From Chryseosolibacter histidinae (GTDB lineage: Bacteria > Bacteroidota > Bacteroidia > Cytophagales > Cyclobacteriaceae), in assembly GCF_018598225.1 (NCBI RefSeq), contig NZ_JAHESF010000021.1:1-64000 (forward strand): 64,000 nt of DNA. Reading direction: 5' to 3'. The translations under genes and the position numbers were made by a program. A model generated the notes under the pieces. It ran no database searches. It was not told where the DNA came from and saw only the letters and a program-made list of their open reading frames with translations. Position 1 is the first letter of the stretch; each line of letters starts with the position of its first letter. Positions 1-8,576 of the stretch are shown piece by piece.

Positions 1-178
1 GCGCCCATTCACTCCGTTATTGCAAACGTTGTAATAAAAAACTTTCGCACCGAAACCGATTCATGCCTGTTTTAAGCGGCATTTTTTTGTGAATCATGCA
101 CCTGCTTTTCCGCAAACGTTATTTAAGAAATTAAAACAGGTTTCCTTACAAGTTTCGAACCCGCGCATACACCTGCCG

Positions 179-186
179 TATATTTG
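179..186 (+). promoter_or_regulatory. Bacteroidota -7 promoter box for the 214 gene
   Basis: TATATTTG matches the Bacteroidota consensus TAnnTTTG and lies 27 bases before the ATG at 214. No clear -33 TTTG is visible at the expected spacing, so this is a one-box call. Confidence 0.5.
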
Positions 187-213
187 TACAGTAAACAAAA
201 ACAAAATACAATC

Positions 214-798
214 ATGAAAACAAAATCACTTTTCTTCGCAGCGCTGGTGTTAGTGAGCTCGGTTGCCTTAGCCGCTGGAAAGGATGAGCCACGTAGAACT
301 GGTATGGCTATCGTACCCGTTAAAGGATCTGAAGTGTTCAAAGTTATTTATAAAGGTGAATCAACTGGAAAAGTAAAGTTGAACATTTACAATGCCGAAG
401 ACAAAGTAATTATGGCTGAAGTATTCACTGGCGTGGATGGTTTCATCTGCCCGCTGAATTTCGCTGGCCTGCAACCTGGTGAATATACGATCGAACTGAT
501 CGATGCTGCCGGAAAGAAGATCGAAAAGATCGTTTACGGTTCTAAAAAATCTGCAAAGTTTGTACACGTAAGCAAACTCGTGAACGCGGAAGGTAAATAC
601 CTCCTGTCAGTAGTGAACGCAGGTTCGAACGAGCCTATCAACGTTAAAATATTCGATGCAAAGAACAACCTCATCCATTCTGAAACTAAAGAAGTGGATG
701 GTGACTTTGCTCAGGTATACAAATTGAACAATGTGTCAGGCGCCTATACATTTGAGGTTTCTGACAACTCAGGAAATTTAAGAACCATTCGGTTTTAA
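214..798 (+). CDS. secreted two-domain beta-sandwich protein of unknown function
   Basis: The 194-residue protein has a clear Sec signal peptide (KTK, then a hydrophobic run ending near VALAAGK). The rest reads as two similar halves of about 75 residues (roughly 45-115 and 120-194). Each has alternating beta strands and a motif like 'VKLNIYNAEDKVI' or 'INVKIFDAKNNLI', then a GxYTIEL/GAYTFEV strand. Such duplicated sandwiches resemble the small secreted proteins of Bacteroidota that share folds with T9SS C-terminal domains, but no sorting motif (PNP) is present. The ATG at 214 is preferred over an upstream TTG at 184 because the signal peptide begins there and the -7 box lies just upstream. 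The function is unknown. A hairpin terminator follows the stop. Confidence 0.8.
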   Translation: MKTKSLFFAALVLVSSVALAAGKDEPRRTGMAIVPVKGSEVFKVIYKGESTGKVKLNIYNAEDKVIMAEVFTGVDGFICPLNFAGLQPGEYTIELIDAAGKKIEKIVYGSKKSAKFVHVSKLVNAEGKYLLSVVNAGSNEPINVKIFDAKNNLIHSETKEVDGDFAQVYKLNNVSGAYTFEVSDNSGNLRTIRF

Positions 799-816
799 TT
801 AAGGGTAGATTGATTG

Positions 817-857
817 GAAAAGAGCCTTCCCGGGAAACCGGGGGGCTTTTGTTTTTT
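817..857 (+). terminator. rho-independent terminator after the 214 gene
   Basis: A G/C-rich stem (CCCGG gaaa CCGGG core, extended by AAAAG/CTTTT flanks) is followed by a run of seven T at 852-858. Confidence 0.8.
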
Positions 858-919
858 TATGGCTTGCCTGATCGATCAATTTCCTATATTTCCCTAACAT
901 TGATCATCAATTTGTCATT

Positions 920-1798
920 ATGAAACCTCTGTTCTCCCTATCATTGTTTCTCTCGGCTTGTGTGTGTTTCGCACAACAGAATGCCCCGGCGCTGTTCAAA
1001 GCTACAGACCATACCGCCGAAAATCTTTTTACCAACAACATCGAAGGGCCGGCCTTTGACAAAAAGGGAAACCTGTACGTGGTGAACTTTCAGCAGGATG
1101 GTACCATCGGCCTGGTGAAACCCGACGGTACCGTGAGCCTGTTCGTAACCCTTCCCCAGGGCAGCACCGCCAACAGCATCCAGTTTGACCGTAAAGGCAA
1201 TATGTACCTTGCCGACTTCACGGGGCACAATGTGCTAAAGGTGGAGCGCAAAAGCAGGAAGATCAGCGTGCATGTGCACCGCGACGATTTCAATCAGCCG
1301 AACGACCTCTGCATCAACAGCAAAGACCAGCTCTTTGCCTCAGATCCCAACTGGAAAGAAAGCACGGGCAAGATCTGGCGCATCGATCCCGATGGAAAAG
1401 CCACGTTGCTGGACGGCAACATGGGCACCGCTAACGGCATCACGCTCAGTCCCGATGAAAAAACATTGTATGTGAACGAGAGTGTTCAACGAAAGATATG
1501 GGTCTTTGATGTGGATGCATCGGGCAACATTTCCAATAAAAGACTCTTTGCCGAGTTCCCCGACTTTGGCTTCGACGGAATGAAGTGCGACAAGAAAGGT
1601 AATCTCTACGTAACGCGGTATGGCAAAGGTACCATTGCTGTGTTGTCACCCGATGGGAAACAGATCCGCGAAGTAGCGCTCAAAGGTAAAAGGTGCAGCA
1701 ACCTTGTGTTCGGTGGAAAGAAAGGCCGCGAAGTTTTTGTGACCTTACAAGACCGGAAAGGCATGGAAAAGTTTCTGAACGATATCCCAGGGAGATAA
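920..1798 (+). CDS. secreted SMP-30/gluconolactonase-like beta-propeller protein
   Basis: A 292-residue protein with a signal peptide (cleavage near CFAQQ). The mature part shows repeated propeller-blade strands of the SMP-30/gluconolactonase/LRE family: 'GPAFDKKGNLYVVN', 'QFDRKGNMYLADF', 'QPNDLCINSKDQLFASDP', 'TANGITLSPDEKTLYVNE' and 'FDGMKCDKKGNLYVT'. The N-D and N-G-I positions typical of the metal centre are retained, so a calcium-dependent sugar lactonase or related hydrolase in the periplasm is plausible. The substrate cannot be told from sequence. It stands alone between a terminator and a convergent gene. A near match to a -7 box (TATATTTC) lies about 30 bases before the start. Confidence 0.85.
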   Translation: MKPLFSLSLFLSACVCFAQQNAPALFKATDHTAENLFTNNIEGPAFDKKGNLYVVNFQQDGTIGLVKPDGTVSLFVTLPQGSTANSIQFDRKGNMYLADFTGHNVLKVERKSRKISVHVHRDDFNQPNDLCINSKDQLFASDPNWKESTGKIWRIDPDGKATLLDGNMGTANGITLSPDEKTLYVNESVQRKIWVFDVDASGNISNKRLFAEFPDFGFDGMKCDKKGNLYVTRYGKGTIAVLSPDGKQIREVALKGKRCSNLVFGGKKGREVFVTLQDRKGMEKFLNDIPGR

Positions 1799-1858
1799 AG
1801 TACGAAATACGAGGTACGATCGGTGCACCCCCGTACCTCGTATCTCGTACCTCGTACC
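1799..1858. repeat. heptamer array A1 (TACGA family), inverted arms
   Basis: Left arm 1799-1819 holds three 7-bp units such as AGTACGA and GGTACGA. Right arm 1831-1858 holds four units such as TCGTACC. The arms are inverse complements with few mismatches around a spacer of about 11 bases. The array fills the gap between two convergent genes and could act as a bidirectional hairpin. Confidence 0.85.
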
Positions 1859-1863
1859 TTTTT

Positions 1864-2478
1864 CTACCCGCATTGGGCAACAAGCGCTAACCTCCCCACA
1901 ACGCTGCGTGGTTCGAGTATCGTACCCGGTGACAGGACCGCATTTGCGCCGATCTTGGTGTGGTCACCTATCAGTGCTCCGAATTTCTGACAACCCGTAG
2001 GCATACATTTTCCATTGATCAGCACCGCGATCTCTTTTTGCTCACGTTCATTGTAGTGGTTGGCGATCACCGATCCCGCTTCCATATTCACATGTGCGCC
2101 GACGATGGAGTCTCCTACAAAATTGAAATGTGCCAGCGCGCTGTTGGCCAGTACGATGCTGGTCTTCACTTCACAACCCGGTCCGATGGTGACGCGCTCA
2201 TCCAGGAATACGCCACCCCGCAGGTAAGCATGCGCGGCGATGAAGCAGTTTGCCGAGATGATGGCGGGCCCTTTGATCACGGCATGGTCTTCGATCCTGG
2301 CCGACTTATGAATGGCCACGTCGTCTTGGATCCTGTATTCACCCGTAAGCGCGTTGAATTTTTCGGTCAGCATCTGTCCGAGCAGCTGCGGAATGTGCCA
2401 GGGATTTTCCTTCAGTTGTGAGGGGAAGATCTTCGAGAACGTTTGCAGGTAGGCGCCAAGGTCGATGCTATTTTTCAT
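1864..2478 (-). CDS. left-handed beta-helix sugar-nucleotide/acyltransferase-like protein
   Basis: The 204-residue product has the hexapeptide-repeat pattern of left-handed beta-helix (LbH) enzymes from about residue 55 onward: 'HKSARIEDHAVIKGPAIIS', 'FLDERVTIGPGCEVKTSIV', 'GALIGDHTKIGANAVLSPG'. This matches the C-terminal acetyltransferase half of GlmU-type proteins; the N-terminal nucleotidyltransferase half is absent. An alpha-helical lead (residues 1-50) precedes the helix. A role in nucleotide-sugar or cell-envelope metabolism is inferred, and the acceptor is unknown. The ATG at 2478 overlaps the stop of the upstream VOC gene by 11 bases, which suggests translational coupling. A longer reading from 2544 would run deep into that gene and is rejected. 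Confidence 0.75.
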   Translation of the reverse strand: MKNSIDLGAYLQTFSKIFPSQLKENPWHIPQLLGQMLTEKFNALTGEYRIQDDVAIHKSARIEDHAVIKGPAIISANCFIAAHAYLRGGVFLDERVTIGPGCEVKTSIVLANSALAHFNFVGDSIVGAHVNMEAGSVIANHYNEREQKEIAVLINGKCMPTGCQKFGALIGDHTKIGANAVLSPGTILEPRSVVGRLALVAQCG

Positions 2479-2857
2479 AAAATTCGATGGGAAGGTTATC
2501 GGGATCAGCAAAGAAGGTAAATCGTTTGCCGGTATACTCGTCAATGCGTACGGGCTCGGCTTCGACCTGATGTTGCTGCAAATGGCGGAGGGCGAGCGAA
2601 AGATCTCCCACTTCGAAGGCGAGGTGCCGCAGGCCGCGGGCTTCGGGTCTGGATACGCGCGGGGGAGGATCGGGAAAGGAGAACAGCTCGATCACATATT
2701 TTCCATTGAGGCTCAGGTCAAGCTTCCACGATTGTCTTTCCTGCCGGTAATGTTCAGCCGCCACGGTCATTCCCAACACCTGTGTGTAGAACTTTTTAGA
2801 TCTTTCGTAATCGGAGCAGATAATGGCTACGTGGTGAATGCCGTTGGGTGTGAACAT
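2468..2857 (-). CDS. VOC-fold glyoxalase-like protein (GloA2/YaeR type)
   Basis: A 129-residue single-domain VOC protein. Expected metal-ligand positions are visible: His in 'GIHHVAI' near residue 8, Glu in 'YVIELFSFP' near 57, His in 'GLRHLAFEV' near 77 and Glu in 'LPIEFYEK' near 126. The spacing and the 'RPEARGLRHLAFEV' segment resemble the SMU1112c/YaeR branch, whose members are lactoylglutathione lyase-like metalloenzymes of uncertain substrate. It is the first gene of a two-gene operon with the beta-helix protein, overlapping its start. A cytosolic detoxification or isomerase role is inferred. Confidence 0.8.
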   Translation of the reverse strand: MFTPNGIHHVAIICSDYERSKKFYTQVLGMTVAAEHYRQERQSWKLDLSLNGKYVIELFSFPDPPPRVSRPEARGLRHLAFEVGDLSLALRHLQQHQVEAEPVRIDEYTGKRFTFFADPDNLPIEFYEK

Positions 2858-2908
2858 AGTTGGGTATATTGTCTTTCAATTTGTGAATTTTAAACCAATA
2901 TTGAAATC

Positions 2909-3379
2909 ATGGATATTTTTCTGCTGGTACTCGGTTCTCTGCTGATGCTGCTTGGGCTGGCAGGTTGTGTTCTGCCATTCCTGCCGGGACCTCCATTGTG
3001 TTACGTGGCGCTGCTCATCCAGCAGCTCCAGACCGACGCACCCTACACAACCCGTTTCCTGGTGATCTGGGCCGTGGTTACTGTGGTGGTTACTTTACTC
3101 GATTATGTGATACCTGTCTACGGCACTAAAAAATACGGCGGAACGAAGTATGGTATGTGGGGATGTGTGATCGGGCTGATCGCAGGGTTGTGGCTCGGAC
3201 CTGTGGGCATCATTGTCGGGCCCTTTGCCGGAGCCTTCATCGGTGAGCTGGTGGCCAATAGCAGTTCTGAACAGGCGTTGCGCGCTGCGTTCGGTTCTTT
3301 TTTAGGATTTCTGGTGGGAACGTTGTTGAAGCTGGTGGCGTGCTTTGTGATGGTGTGGTATTTTGTGAAGGCTTTTTAA
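2909..3379 (+). CDS. DUF456 family membrane protein
   Basis: A 156-residue hydrophobic protein with about four membrane segments: N-terminal 'LLMLLGLAGCVLPFLPGPP', then 'FLVIWAVVTVVVTLLDYVI', a glycine-rich pair around residues 88-115 ('GLIAGLWLGPVGIIVGPFAG') and a C-terminal 'LKLVACFVMVWYF'. The 'LPFLPGPPL' turn after the first helix and the glycine-zipper centre are typical of DUF456. The function of the family is not known. It is divergent from the VOC gene with a 51-base gap and appears monocistronic. Confidence 0.8.
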   Translation: MDIFLLVLGSLLMLLGLAGCVLPFLPGPPLCYVALLIQQLQTDAPYTTRFLVIWAVVTVVVTLLDYVIPVYGTKKYGGTKYGMWGCVIGLIAGLWLGPVGIIVGPFAGAFIGELVANSSSEQALRAAFGSFLGFLVGTLLKLVACFVMVWYFVKAF

Positions 3380-3471
3380 TGATCCTCTAATCCGGTGCAC
3401 TGACAAACGGCATTTTTAATTTTATCTGAAATAGCTACTTTTACCCTCTTCATACAATAAACCTCACGTAC

Positions 3472-4329
3472 ATGAAAAAGATACTGGTACCTACTGATTT
3501 TTCCAAGCCCGCTCAGATCGCCGTGGATGTTGCTGCAGACATCGCTAAAAAGTCGAATGCCGAGCTGGTGCTGCTCCACGTTGTGGAGGAAGCCACCGGA
3601 GATTCGCTGACCATCGATGGCGAAGTTTCTACGGGCACAGACTGGGAAGACAGGATCTTCACCATGCGCCTCATCGAGCGTGGAAAGAAACAGCTGGCCA
3701 AGATGGTGGAAGATGCGAAGCTCACAGGCGTTAAAGTAAGGCAGGAGCTGCGACTGGGTACACCTTTTCATGGCATGAGAACGATCATCACCGATCAGAA
3801 AGTAGACCTTGTGGTGATGGGAACCGCAGGTAAGACCAAGCTTGAAGAAATGATCATCGGGTCTAACACAGAGAAAGTAGTGCGCCACGCCAACTGCCCC
3901 GTGCTCACCGTGCATAAGAAACCCGCCAAGTCTGACTTCAAGAATATCGTCTATGCAACCTCCATGAGCAAAGACGAAGAGGTGTTTTCAAGGATCGTGA
4001 GAAGAACCCAGCAACTGTACGACGCCACGGTTCACCTGGTGCGCATCAATACACCTGGAAATTTTCAACGCGATACCGTGGTAAAAAAATACATGCAGGA
4101 TTTTGCGAAGAAGCTTCAGTTGAAAAATTTCACCATCAATGTTTTTAACGATCTCACCGAAGAGGAGGGCATCGTTTATTTTGCTGACAGCATTAACGCC
4201 GACATGATTGCGATGGCTACGCATGGCCGCACAGGTTTTGCACACGTGCTGGCAGGAAGCATTGCCGAAGATGTGGTTTCACATTCCAAACGCCCCGTGC
4301 TGACGTTTGTGACGAAGCAGAGAAAATAA
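3472..4329 (+). CDS. tandem-domain universal stress protein
   Basis: A 285-residue cytosolic protein with two UspA domains. Domain 1 (about 1-145) begins '[11 protein letters not shown]' and carries the ATP-loop pattern G-x2-G-x9-G-S/T in '[20 protein letters not shown]'. Domain 2 (about 155-285) carries the same pattern in '[20 protein letters not shown]'. Both domains therefore look competent to bind ATP, unlike the second USP gene at 25829, whose second domain has lost the glycines. Tandem USPs in Bacteroidota are stress-induced ATP-binding proteins of poorly defined target. A strong terminator follows, and no operon partner is evident. Confidence 0.9.
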   Translation: MKKILVPTDFSKPAQIAVDVAADIAKKSNAELVLLHVVEEATGDSLTIDGEVSTGTDWEDRIFTMRLIERGKKQLAKMVEDAKLTGVKVRQELRLGTPFHGMRTIITDQKVDLVVMGTAGKTKLEEMIIGSNTEKVVRHANCPVLTVHKKPAKSDFKNIVYATSMSKDEEVFSRIVRRTQQLYDATVHLVRINTPGNFQRDTVVKKYMQDFAKKLQLKNFTINVFNDLTEEEGIVYFADSINADMIAMATHGRTGFAHVLAGSIAEDVVSHSKRPVLTFVTKQRK

Positions 4330-4340
4330 TACTGACACTG

Positions 4341-4368
4341 GAGGCCCCGCAAGGGGCTTCTTTTTTTT
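4341..4368 (+). terminator. rho-independent terminator after the USP gene
   Basis: The stem GCCCC gcaa GGGGC with flanking AAG/CTT pairs is followed by eight T. The GTG start of the next gene comes only 10 bases after the T tract. Confidence 0.85.
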
Positions 4369-4378
4369 CAAAGGCCCG

Positions 4379-5170
4379 GTGAAAAATTATTATTCCATTC
4401 TCGGTGTACAGACCTCTGCTTCCATGGCGGAGATCAAACGTGCTTATCGCAGGCTGGCGGTGCTTTATCACCCCGACAAGAATCCCGATCCACGCGCACA
4501 TGCGCTGTTTCAGGAAGTAAATGAGGCATACGATGTGCTGGGTGACCCGGAAAAAAGACAAACCTATGACCTGAGGCTTGCCAATCCTTTTGCGGAGATA
4601 TTGGATCAGGCGCCGGCTCCACCCGCACACCGCGATCCTGCTTACAGAAGAAGACGGCCGAATCCCGGCGTACGGCGCGATCCTACACCGCGCGACCTGA
4701 TGGGACAGTACCTGCCGTATTTCAGATGGCTCACGGTTGTGGGACTGGTGCTTACGGTGTTCCTTGCAATTGACCTGGCCTTGCCTGCCCGGGAGTACGA
4801 TGATGAGATCGCCGAAATATACAGCGTCAGGGGACGCCGTGGCGCCTATAGATACCACGTAATGATCACCACCAGCGGAAGAAATTTCAGAATATATGAA
4901 CGGGAAGCAACCACTTTCCATGAGCAGCCAATACGCATCGTTGCCACACCCATTTTTTCCACTGAATTGAGTGTGTCTAATCGCGAGGGTACGCATGTTG
5001 TGAGGCTGGCTTATATTTACAGGGGTGCCCTAAGCTTGTTCCCCCTGGTGCTGTTTATTATTTCGCTGCTGGCTATTATGCTGCCACGGCGAACGGAATT
5101 TGTATTCAACGCCAGCATAGTGTGTGGAATCTTAATTGTTATACTTTTGTACCTGGTATTCAGTATATGA
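4379..5170 (+). CDS. membrane-anchored J-domain (DnaJ-like) protein
   Basis: A 263-residue protein starting at GTG. Residues 1-65 form a J domain ('[20 protein letters not shown]', HPD at 31-33, then '[20 protein letters not shown]') that should stimulate an Hsp70 ATPase. There is no G/F region, zinc finger or DnaJ C-terminal domain, so this is a type III J protein. A membrane helix follows near residue 120 ('[18 protein letters not shown]'), then a soluble beta-rich stretch and two C-terminal helices. The J domain therefore recruits DnaK at the membrane. The stop overlaps the next ATG (ATGA), giving a coupled pair with the SUI1 gene. The GTG start fits the J domain's usual first residues. 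Confidence 0.85.
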   Translation: MKNYYSILGVQTSASMAEIKRAYRRLAVLYHPDKNPDPRAHALFQEVNEAYDVLGDPEKRQTYDLRLANPFAEILDQAPAPPAHRDPAYRRRRPNPGVRRDPTPRDLMGQYLPYFRWLTVVGLVLTVFLAIDLALPAREYDDEIAEIYSVRGRRGAYRYHVMITTSGRNFRIYEREATTFHEQPIRIVATPIFSTELSVSNREGTHVVRLAYIYRGALSLFPLVLFIISLLAIMLPRRTEFVFNASIVCGILIVILLYLVFSI

Positions 5171-5514
5171 GCAAAAAGAACGATTGGAAAAAACGCGAAG
5201 GAGTTGTCTATTCAACAGACAACAGCTTCAGCTACGAATATCAGCAGCAGAACGAAGCAGAAACGCTTCCCCCGCAGCAGCAGAACCTGAAAGCTTCGCT
5301 CGACAAAAGCGGCAGGGCAGGCAAGCAGGTAACGCTGATCACCGGGTTTGTAGGAACAGCTGCCGACCTTGAAACGCTGGGCAAGCTGGTAAAATCGAAA
5401 TGTGGCGTTGGTGGCTCGGTCAAAGATGGCGAGATCCTCATCCAGGGCGACGTTCGCGACAAAGTAGTACAGATCCTGACAAAAGAAGGGTATAAAGCGA
5501 AACGTGTAGGATAA
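5167..5514 (+). CDS. eIF1/SUI1-family translation factor (YciH-like)
   Basis: A 115-residue protein with an eIF1/SUI1 domain over about residues 45-115. The family signature '[18 protein letters not shown]' near 75-95 is intact, and the C terminus '[13 protein letters not shown]' is the usual end. The N-terminal 45 residues are polar and Q-rich, probably disordered. Bacterial members (YciH) can affect initiation fidelity and repress translation under stress in Escherichia coli; the role here is inferred by family. The ATG at 5167 overlaps the J-domain gene's TGA by four bases, which decides the start over the longer frame opening at 5122. Confidence 0.88.
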   Translation: MSKKNDWKKREGVVYSTDNSFSYEYQQQNEAETLPPQQQNLKASLDKSGRAGKQVTLITGFVGTAADLETLGKLVKSKCGVGGSVKDGEILIQGDVRDKVVQILTKEGYKAKRVG

Positions 5515-5523
5515 CGTGCATTT

Positions 5524-5554
5524 ACCGATCACCGAATACCGGTTACCGATTACC
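5524..5554. repeat. heptamer array B1 (ACCGATT family)
   Basis: Four consecutive 7-bp units (variants such as ACCGATC and ACCGGTT) fill the gap between the convergent SUI1 and LytTR genes. The last bases enter the 3' end of the LytTR frame. There is no inverted arm, but ACCGGT is self-complementary. Confidence 0.8.
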
Positions 5555-6323
5555 TGCTTCCGTCAAACCATTCCTTAAACTCACCTACCTTCTCGCGGCT
5601 TACGATGATCTCTTTATCGAACTCCTGCTGAAGGGTGATCTTCAGCCTGCTGTTCGAATACACCAGCACATCTTTGATAGCGTTGATATTGAGAATAAAT
5701 GTGCGGTTGAGCCTGAAGAACAAGGCGGGATCGAGAATGTCTTCCAGCGCCTCGAGGGTATAATCGATAATGAACTTACGGTTTTGTGTGGTGACCAGGT
5801 ATACGTCGCGGCCGTCGGCATAGAACAGGCCGATCTGGTCGGTCGTGATGGAGCGGATGTGCTCTCCCAGCTTTACCATGAACCTGTTTTTATATTCTTT
5901 GGTCTTCAGCGATGAGAAGGCCTGCTGCACTTTTTCTTCCTGGTCTTTATTCCATTGAAACTGCTGCCGGAGGGTTTCCAGTTTTTTCAGGCTCGCGGAA
6001 AGGTCGGTAAACGTAATAGGCTTCAGCAGGTAATCGATGCTATTCACCTTGAAGGCGTCGAGCGCGAACTCGTTGAATGCAGTTGTGAAGATCACAGGTT
6101 TGCGCACCTGCACCTGTTGAAAGATCTGGAAGCTCAATCCATCGATGAGCTGAATATCCATAAAGATGAGATCGATCTTGTCCTGATTTTCTTTTAACCA
6201 GCTTACAGTGTTCTCTACGGAATCGAAACGTGCCATCACCTGGATGGAGGCATCATATTTTTGCAGGTACCGCTCGAGCTTTTCTGCGGCGGGCACTTCA
6301 TCTTCGACGATAATTACCTTCAT
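5550..6323 (-). CDS. LytTR-family response regulator
   Basis: A 257-residue two-domain regulator. The receiver (1-120) has the acidic pair in 'VIIVEDE' (E7, D8), the phospho-acceptor D56 in 'LIFMDIQL', the Thr of 'VIFTTAF' near 80 and Lys101 in 'DYLLKPI'. The C-terminal LytTR DNA-binding domain (about 155-255) shows 'DQIGLFYADGRDVYLVTTQN' and 'FFRLNRTFILNINAIKDV'. It should bind direct-repeat operators and control transcription after phosphorylation. The start at 6323 is chosen because the receiver begins exactly there. It is last in an operon behind two LytS-type proteins, one base from the stop of the pseudo-kinase. Confidence 0.9.
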   Translation of the reverse strand: MKVIIVEDEVPAAEKLERYLQKYDASIQVMARFDSVENTVSWLKENQDKIDLIFMDIQLIDGLSFQIFQQVQVRKPVIFTTAFNEFALDAFKVNSIDYLLKPITFTDLSASLKKLETLRQQFQWNKDQEEKVQQAFSSLKTKEYKNRFMVKLGEHIRSITTDQIGLFYADGRDVYLVTTQNRKFIIDYTLEALEDILDPALFFRLNRTFILNINAIKDVLVYSNSRLKITLQQEFDKEIIVSREKVGEFKEWFDGSR

Positions 6324-6324
6324 G

Positions 6325-7374
6325 CTACTGTAATGCGATTTCTTCGGCCACACGGATCACGGGCAATTTAACATAATTTTCCTGGTAGGCTTTTACCTTG
6401 ATCAGCGGAAGATCGCTGTAAAGAGAATATGACTTCTGCAGGCGGGTAAGCGCAAGCTCGCTGGTAGGATGAGTCACCAGGCGGTCGTTAAGCCGGCTTT
6501 GAATGGTGATGTAATCGTCTTCAACATAACACCTGATCACAAAAGGTTCAAAGCGTGTGATGATGGTGTTGCGTACCATACTTTCGATGATCACGGGCAA
6601 CGAACCTGGAATGAGCATGCAATCGAGCTCGTCGTTTTCGAGGGCGGGTTCGAACCTCAGCTGTCCATGATATTTTTCGTTCAGCAGTCGCACCATGATG
6701 CGGGCAGCCTCCAGCTCGGTGGCGGCGCTGACCAGTTCCTGTTGACGGTTGCTGAGTACATAACGGTAAGCACTCGCCAGGCAATCGATGTACTCCTCCG
6801 CCTGTTCTACATCACGATACATAAGGCCGATCAGGTTCTCGAGGCTTTCATAGAGCAGGTCGGGATTGATGTCATTCTTGAATTCCAGCATTTCCATTTC
6901 CAGCACTTCACGCTGTTGCTTTTCTGCATTCAGCTTCAGGGTGTTCTCCTTTTGCAGGTAGTAATTGCTGAAGTAGAGCAGGTTGTAAAGAAACGCGGTA
7001 ACGGTGAAGATGCTGCCGAAGGTCATCAGCTGGGTGCCGCTGATGGTGAACCCGATCATCAGTTTGAAATAGAAGCTCAGGCACACCAGCACAAGGGCTA
7101 CCGAAAGCGCCGCCGTGATGACGAACTGAAGCGCTATGCGAACACTCTGGTAGCGATCCTTCAAAAGTTTGTTCATCACGATGATGATCAGGCGTGTGAA
7201 CTCGAATGAAATATAAGACAACCCGATGCAAACGTATACTTCCTGGCTGATGAACAGCTCGTTTACCTGGGCCACATTGTTGTTGATGAGCAGGATCAGC
7301 AGGTAGATGAGCACACCGTAAATGGCGGGTGCCAGTATTCGGAAGAGGGGATTATGGATAAAATAACGTTTCAT
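6325..7374 (-). CDS. LytS-type sensor protein lacking phospho-acceptor His (pseudo-kinase)
   Basis: A 349-residue protein with four or five membrane helices (about 12-135), a coiled linker (140-165) and a His_kinase-like region. Where active LytS proteins have N-P-H, this one reads 'FKNDINPDLLYESLENL', placing Asp172 at the histidine. The ATP-binding N box, normally ENAVKHN, reads 'ESMVRNT' (264-270), and the G-box glycines are absent. Autophosphorylation is therefore unlikely. The gene lies between an intact LytS kinase (its ATG directly follows that gene's TAA) and the LytTR regulator. It is probably a regulatory partner that heterodimerises with, or restrains, the active kinase. The fold assignment is firm; the role is inference. 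Confidence 0.85.
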   Translation of the reverse strand: MKRYFIHNPLFRILAPAIYGVLIYLLILLINNNVAQVNELFISQEVYVCIGLSYISFEFTRLIIIVMNKLLKDRYQSVRIALQFVITAALSVALVLVCLSFYFKLMIGFTISGTQLMTFGSIFTVTAFLYNLLYFSNYYLQKENTLKLNAEKQQREVLEMEMLEFKNDINPDLLYESLENLIGLMYRDVEQAEEYIDCLASAYRYVLSNRQQELVSAATELEAARIMVRLLNEKYHGQLRFEPALENDELDCMLIPGSLPVIIESMVRNTIITRFEPFVIRCYVEDDYITIQSRLNDRLVTHPTSELALTRLQKSYSLYSDLPLIKVKAYQENYVKLPVIRVAEEIALQ

Positions 7375-8478
7375 TTACGCTGAAAATTTTTGCTCTGCCG
7401 GCTCGTGTTTATGAATTACCGGCAGGGATACCGTGAATTTCTCCTCGTCCTTAACTTCGATCCGTTTGTCCGTAAAGTAGCTGTACCGTTTCCGGATGTT
7501 CTCCAATCCTACGCGGAACGAGCTGATGCTGTCGAGGGTGGCCGTTTTGGTGTTGATCACCCTCAGGTAAGTATTGTCCTGAGCCGTGATGTAGATGAAA
7601 AGTTTTTTATCGCTGGTAAGCGTGTTGTGTTTGACAGCATTTTCCACCAGCATTTGCAGTGTGAGCGGTGGGATCTTGCTGTTCATAATTCCCGAGGGAA
7701 GATTGATTTCCACATTCAGCTGTTGCTGGAAACGGATCCGCAGTAAATAATAGTAAGACTGAACAAAATCTACTTCCTCTTTCAGTAATACATATTTTTT
7801 GTTCTGCGTGGCCATGATATACTGGTAGGTCTGCGCCAGCCGGCGGATGAACTGTTCGGCGGAGGGAAGGTCTTTAAAGATGAGCGACGAAATGGTGTTC
7901 AGGCTGTTGAACAGATAGTGGGGACTGATCTGTCCTTTCAGCGCTTCGAACTGAAGCTCGAGCTGCTTGCGCTCGCTTTGCAGGTTCTCGATCTGCGCCA
8001 CGGCGTAGTGCTGATAAGAATACAGCAGTGCATAGACCACGTTGTAGATGAACAGCGCGCTGAGCATCAGGATGGAGATCTTCCAGATCACGTCTTCATC
8101 ATTGCGATTGAGGCCCGTCCAGAAAAACGTTTCTTCTGAAAGAGAGATGAAGATCATTGCCATGCCAAGGCTTATTGTCATGGCAATGACCATGTTGCTG
8201 AGGTAGCCTGTCAGGAATCGCGCTGCGAAATATTTTCTCCACGGGATCCACCGATCGAGCAGATCGTTGAACAGGTACAGCACAACTCCCAGTATGGCTC
8301 CGATCAGCACGCTGGAGAGGATCTCCGTGCTTGCCGAGATCGGGTGCGGGAACCTGGCTGTTTCACTGAAGTGAAGGTACGCGTAGAACAATCCCGCTGC
8401 CGCTCCCGCCACGAGCGCTGCTATGGCTATTTTGCGGATCCGCTCATTCATAAGATGACGCAACGAAAGGTCTGACAT
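7375..8478 (-). CDS. LytS-family sensor histidine kinase
   Basis: A 367-residue membrane kinase. Four membrane segments lie at about 15-35, 50-70, 90-112 and 133-155, with no large extracytoplasmic sensor domain. A coiled coil (160-180) leads into the His_kinase motif 'LKGQISPHYLFNSLNTISSL' with His187. The N box 'LVENAVKHN' (Asn280) and the downstream 'GLENIRKRY' ATP-lid segment are intact. It is the only catalytically complete kinase of this three-gene operon and should phosphorylate the LytTR regulator at 5550. A -7 box match sits about 17 bases upstream of its ATG. Confidence 0.9.
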   Translation of the reverse strand: MSDLSLRHLMNERIRKIAIAALVAGAAAGLFYAYLHFSETARFPHPISASTEILSSVLIGAILGVVLYLFNDLLDRWIPWRKYFAARFLTGYLSNMVIAMTISLGMAMIFISLSEETFFWTGLNRNDEDVIWKISILMLSALFIYNVVYALLYSYQHYAVAQIENLQSERKQLELQFEALKGQISPHYLFNSLNTISSLIFKDLPSAEQFIRRLAQTYQYIMATQNKKYVLLKEEVDFVQSYYYLLRIRFQQQLNVEINLPSGIMNSKIPPLTLQMLVENAVKHNTLTSDKKLFIYITAQDNTYLRVINTKTATLDSISSFRVGLENIRKRYSYFTDKRIEVKDEEKFTVSLPVIHKHEPAEQKFSA

Positions 8479-8494
8479 CGTAACCTAAGTTACC

Positions 8495-8502
8495 CAAAAT
8501 TA
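8495..8502 (-). promoter_or_regulatory. -7 box for the LytS/pseudo-LytS/LytTR operon
   Basis: On the minus strand TAATTTTG matches TAnnTTTG, 17 bases upstream of the kinase ATG. The -33 box is not obvious. Confidence 0.45.
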
Positions 8503-8576
8503 CAGTGCCATTCGATCTCATTTTAACTGTTTTTTATGATGGTCAGAAATAGACTATTATCAGTTGTACGGGATGA

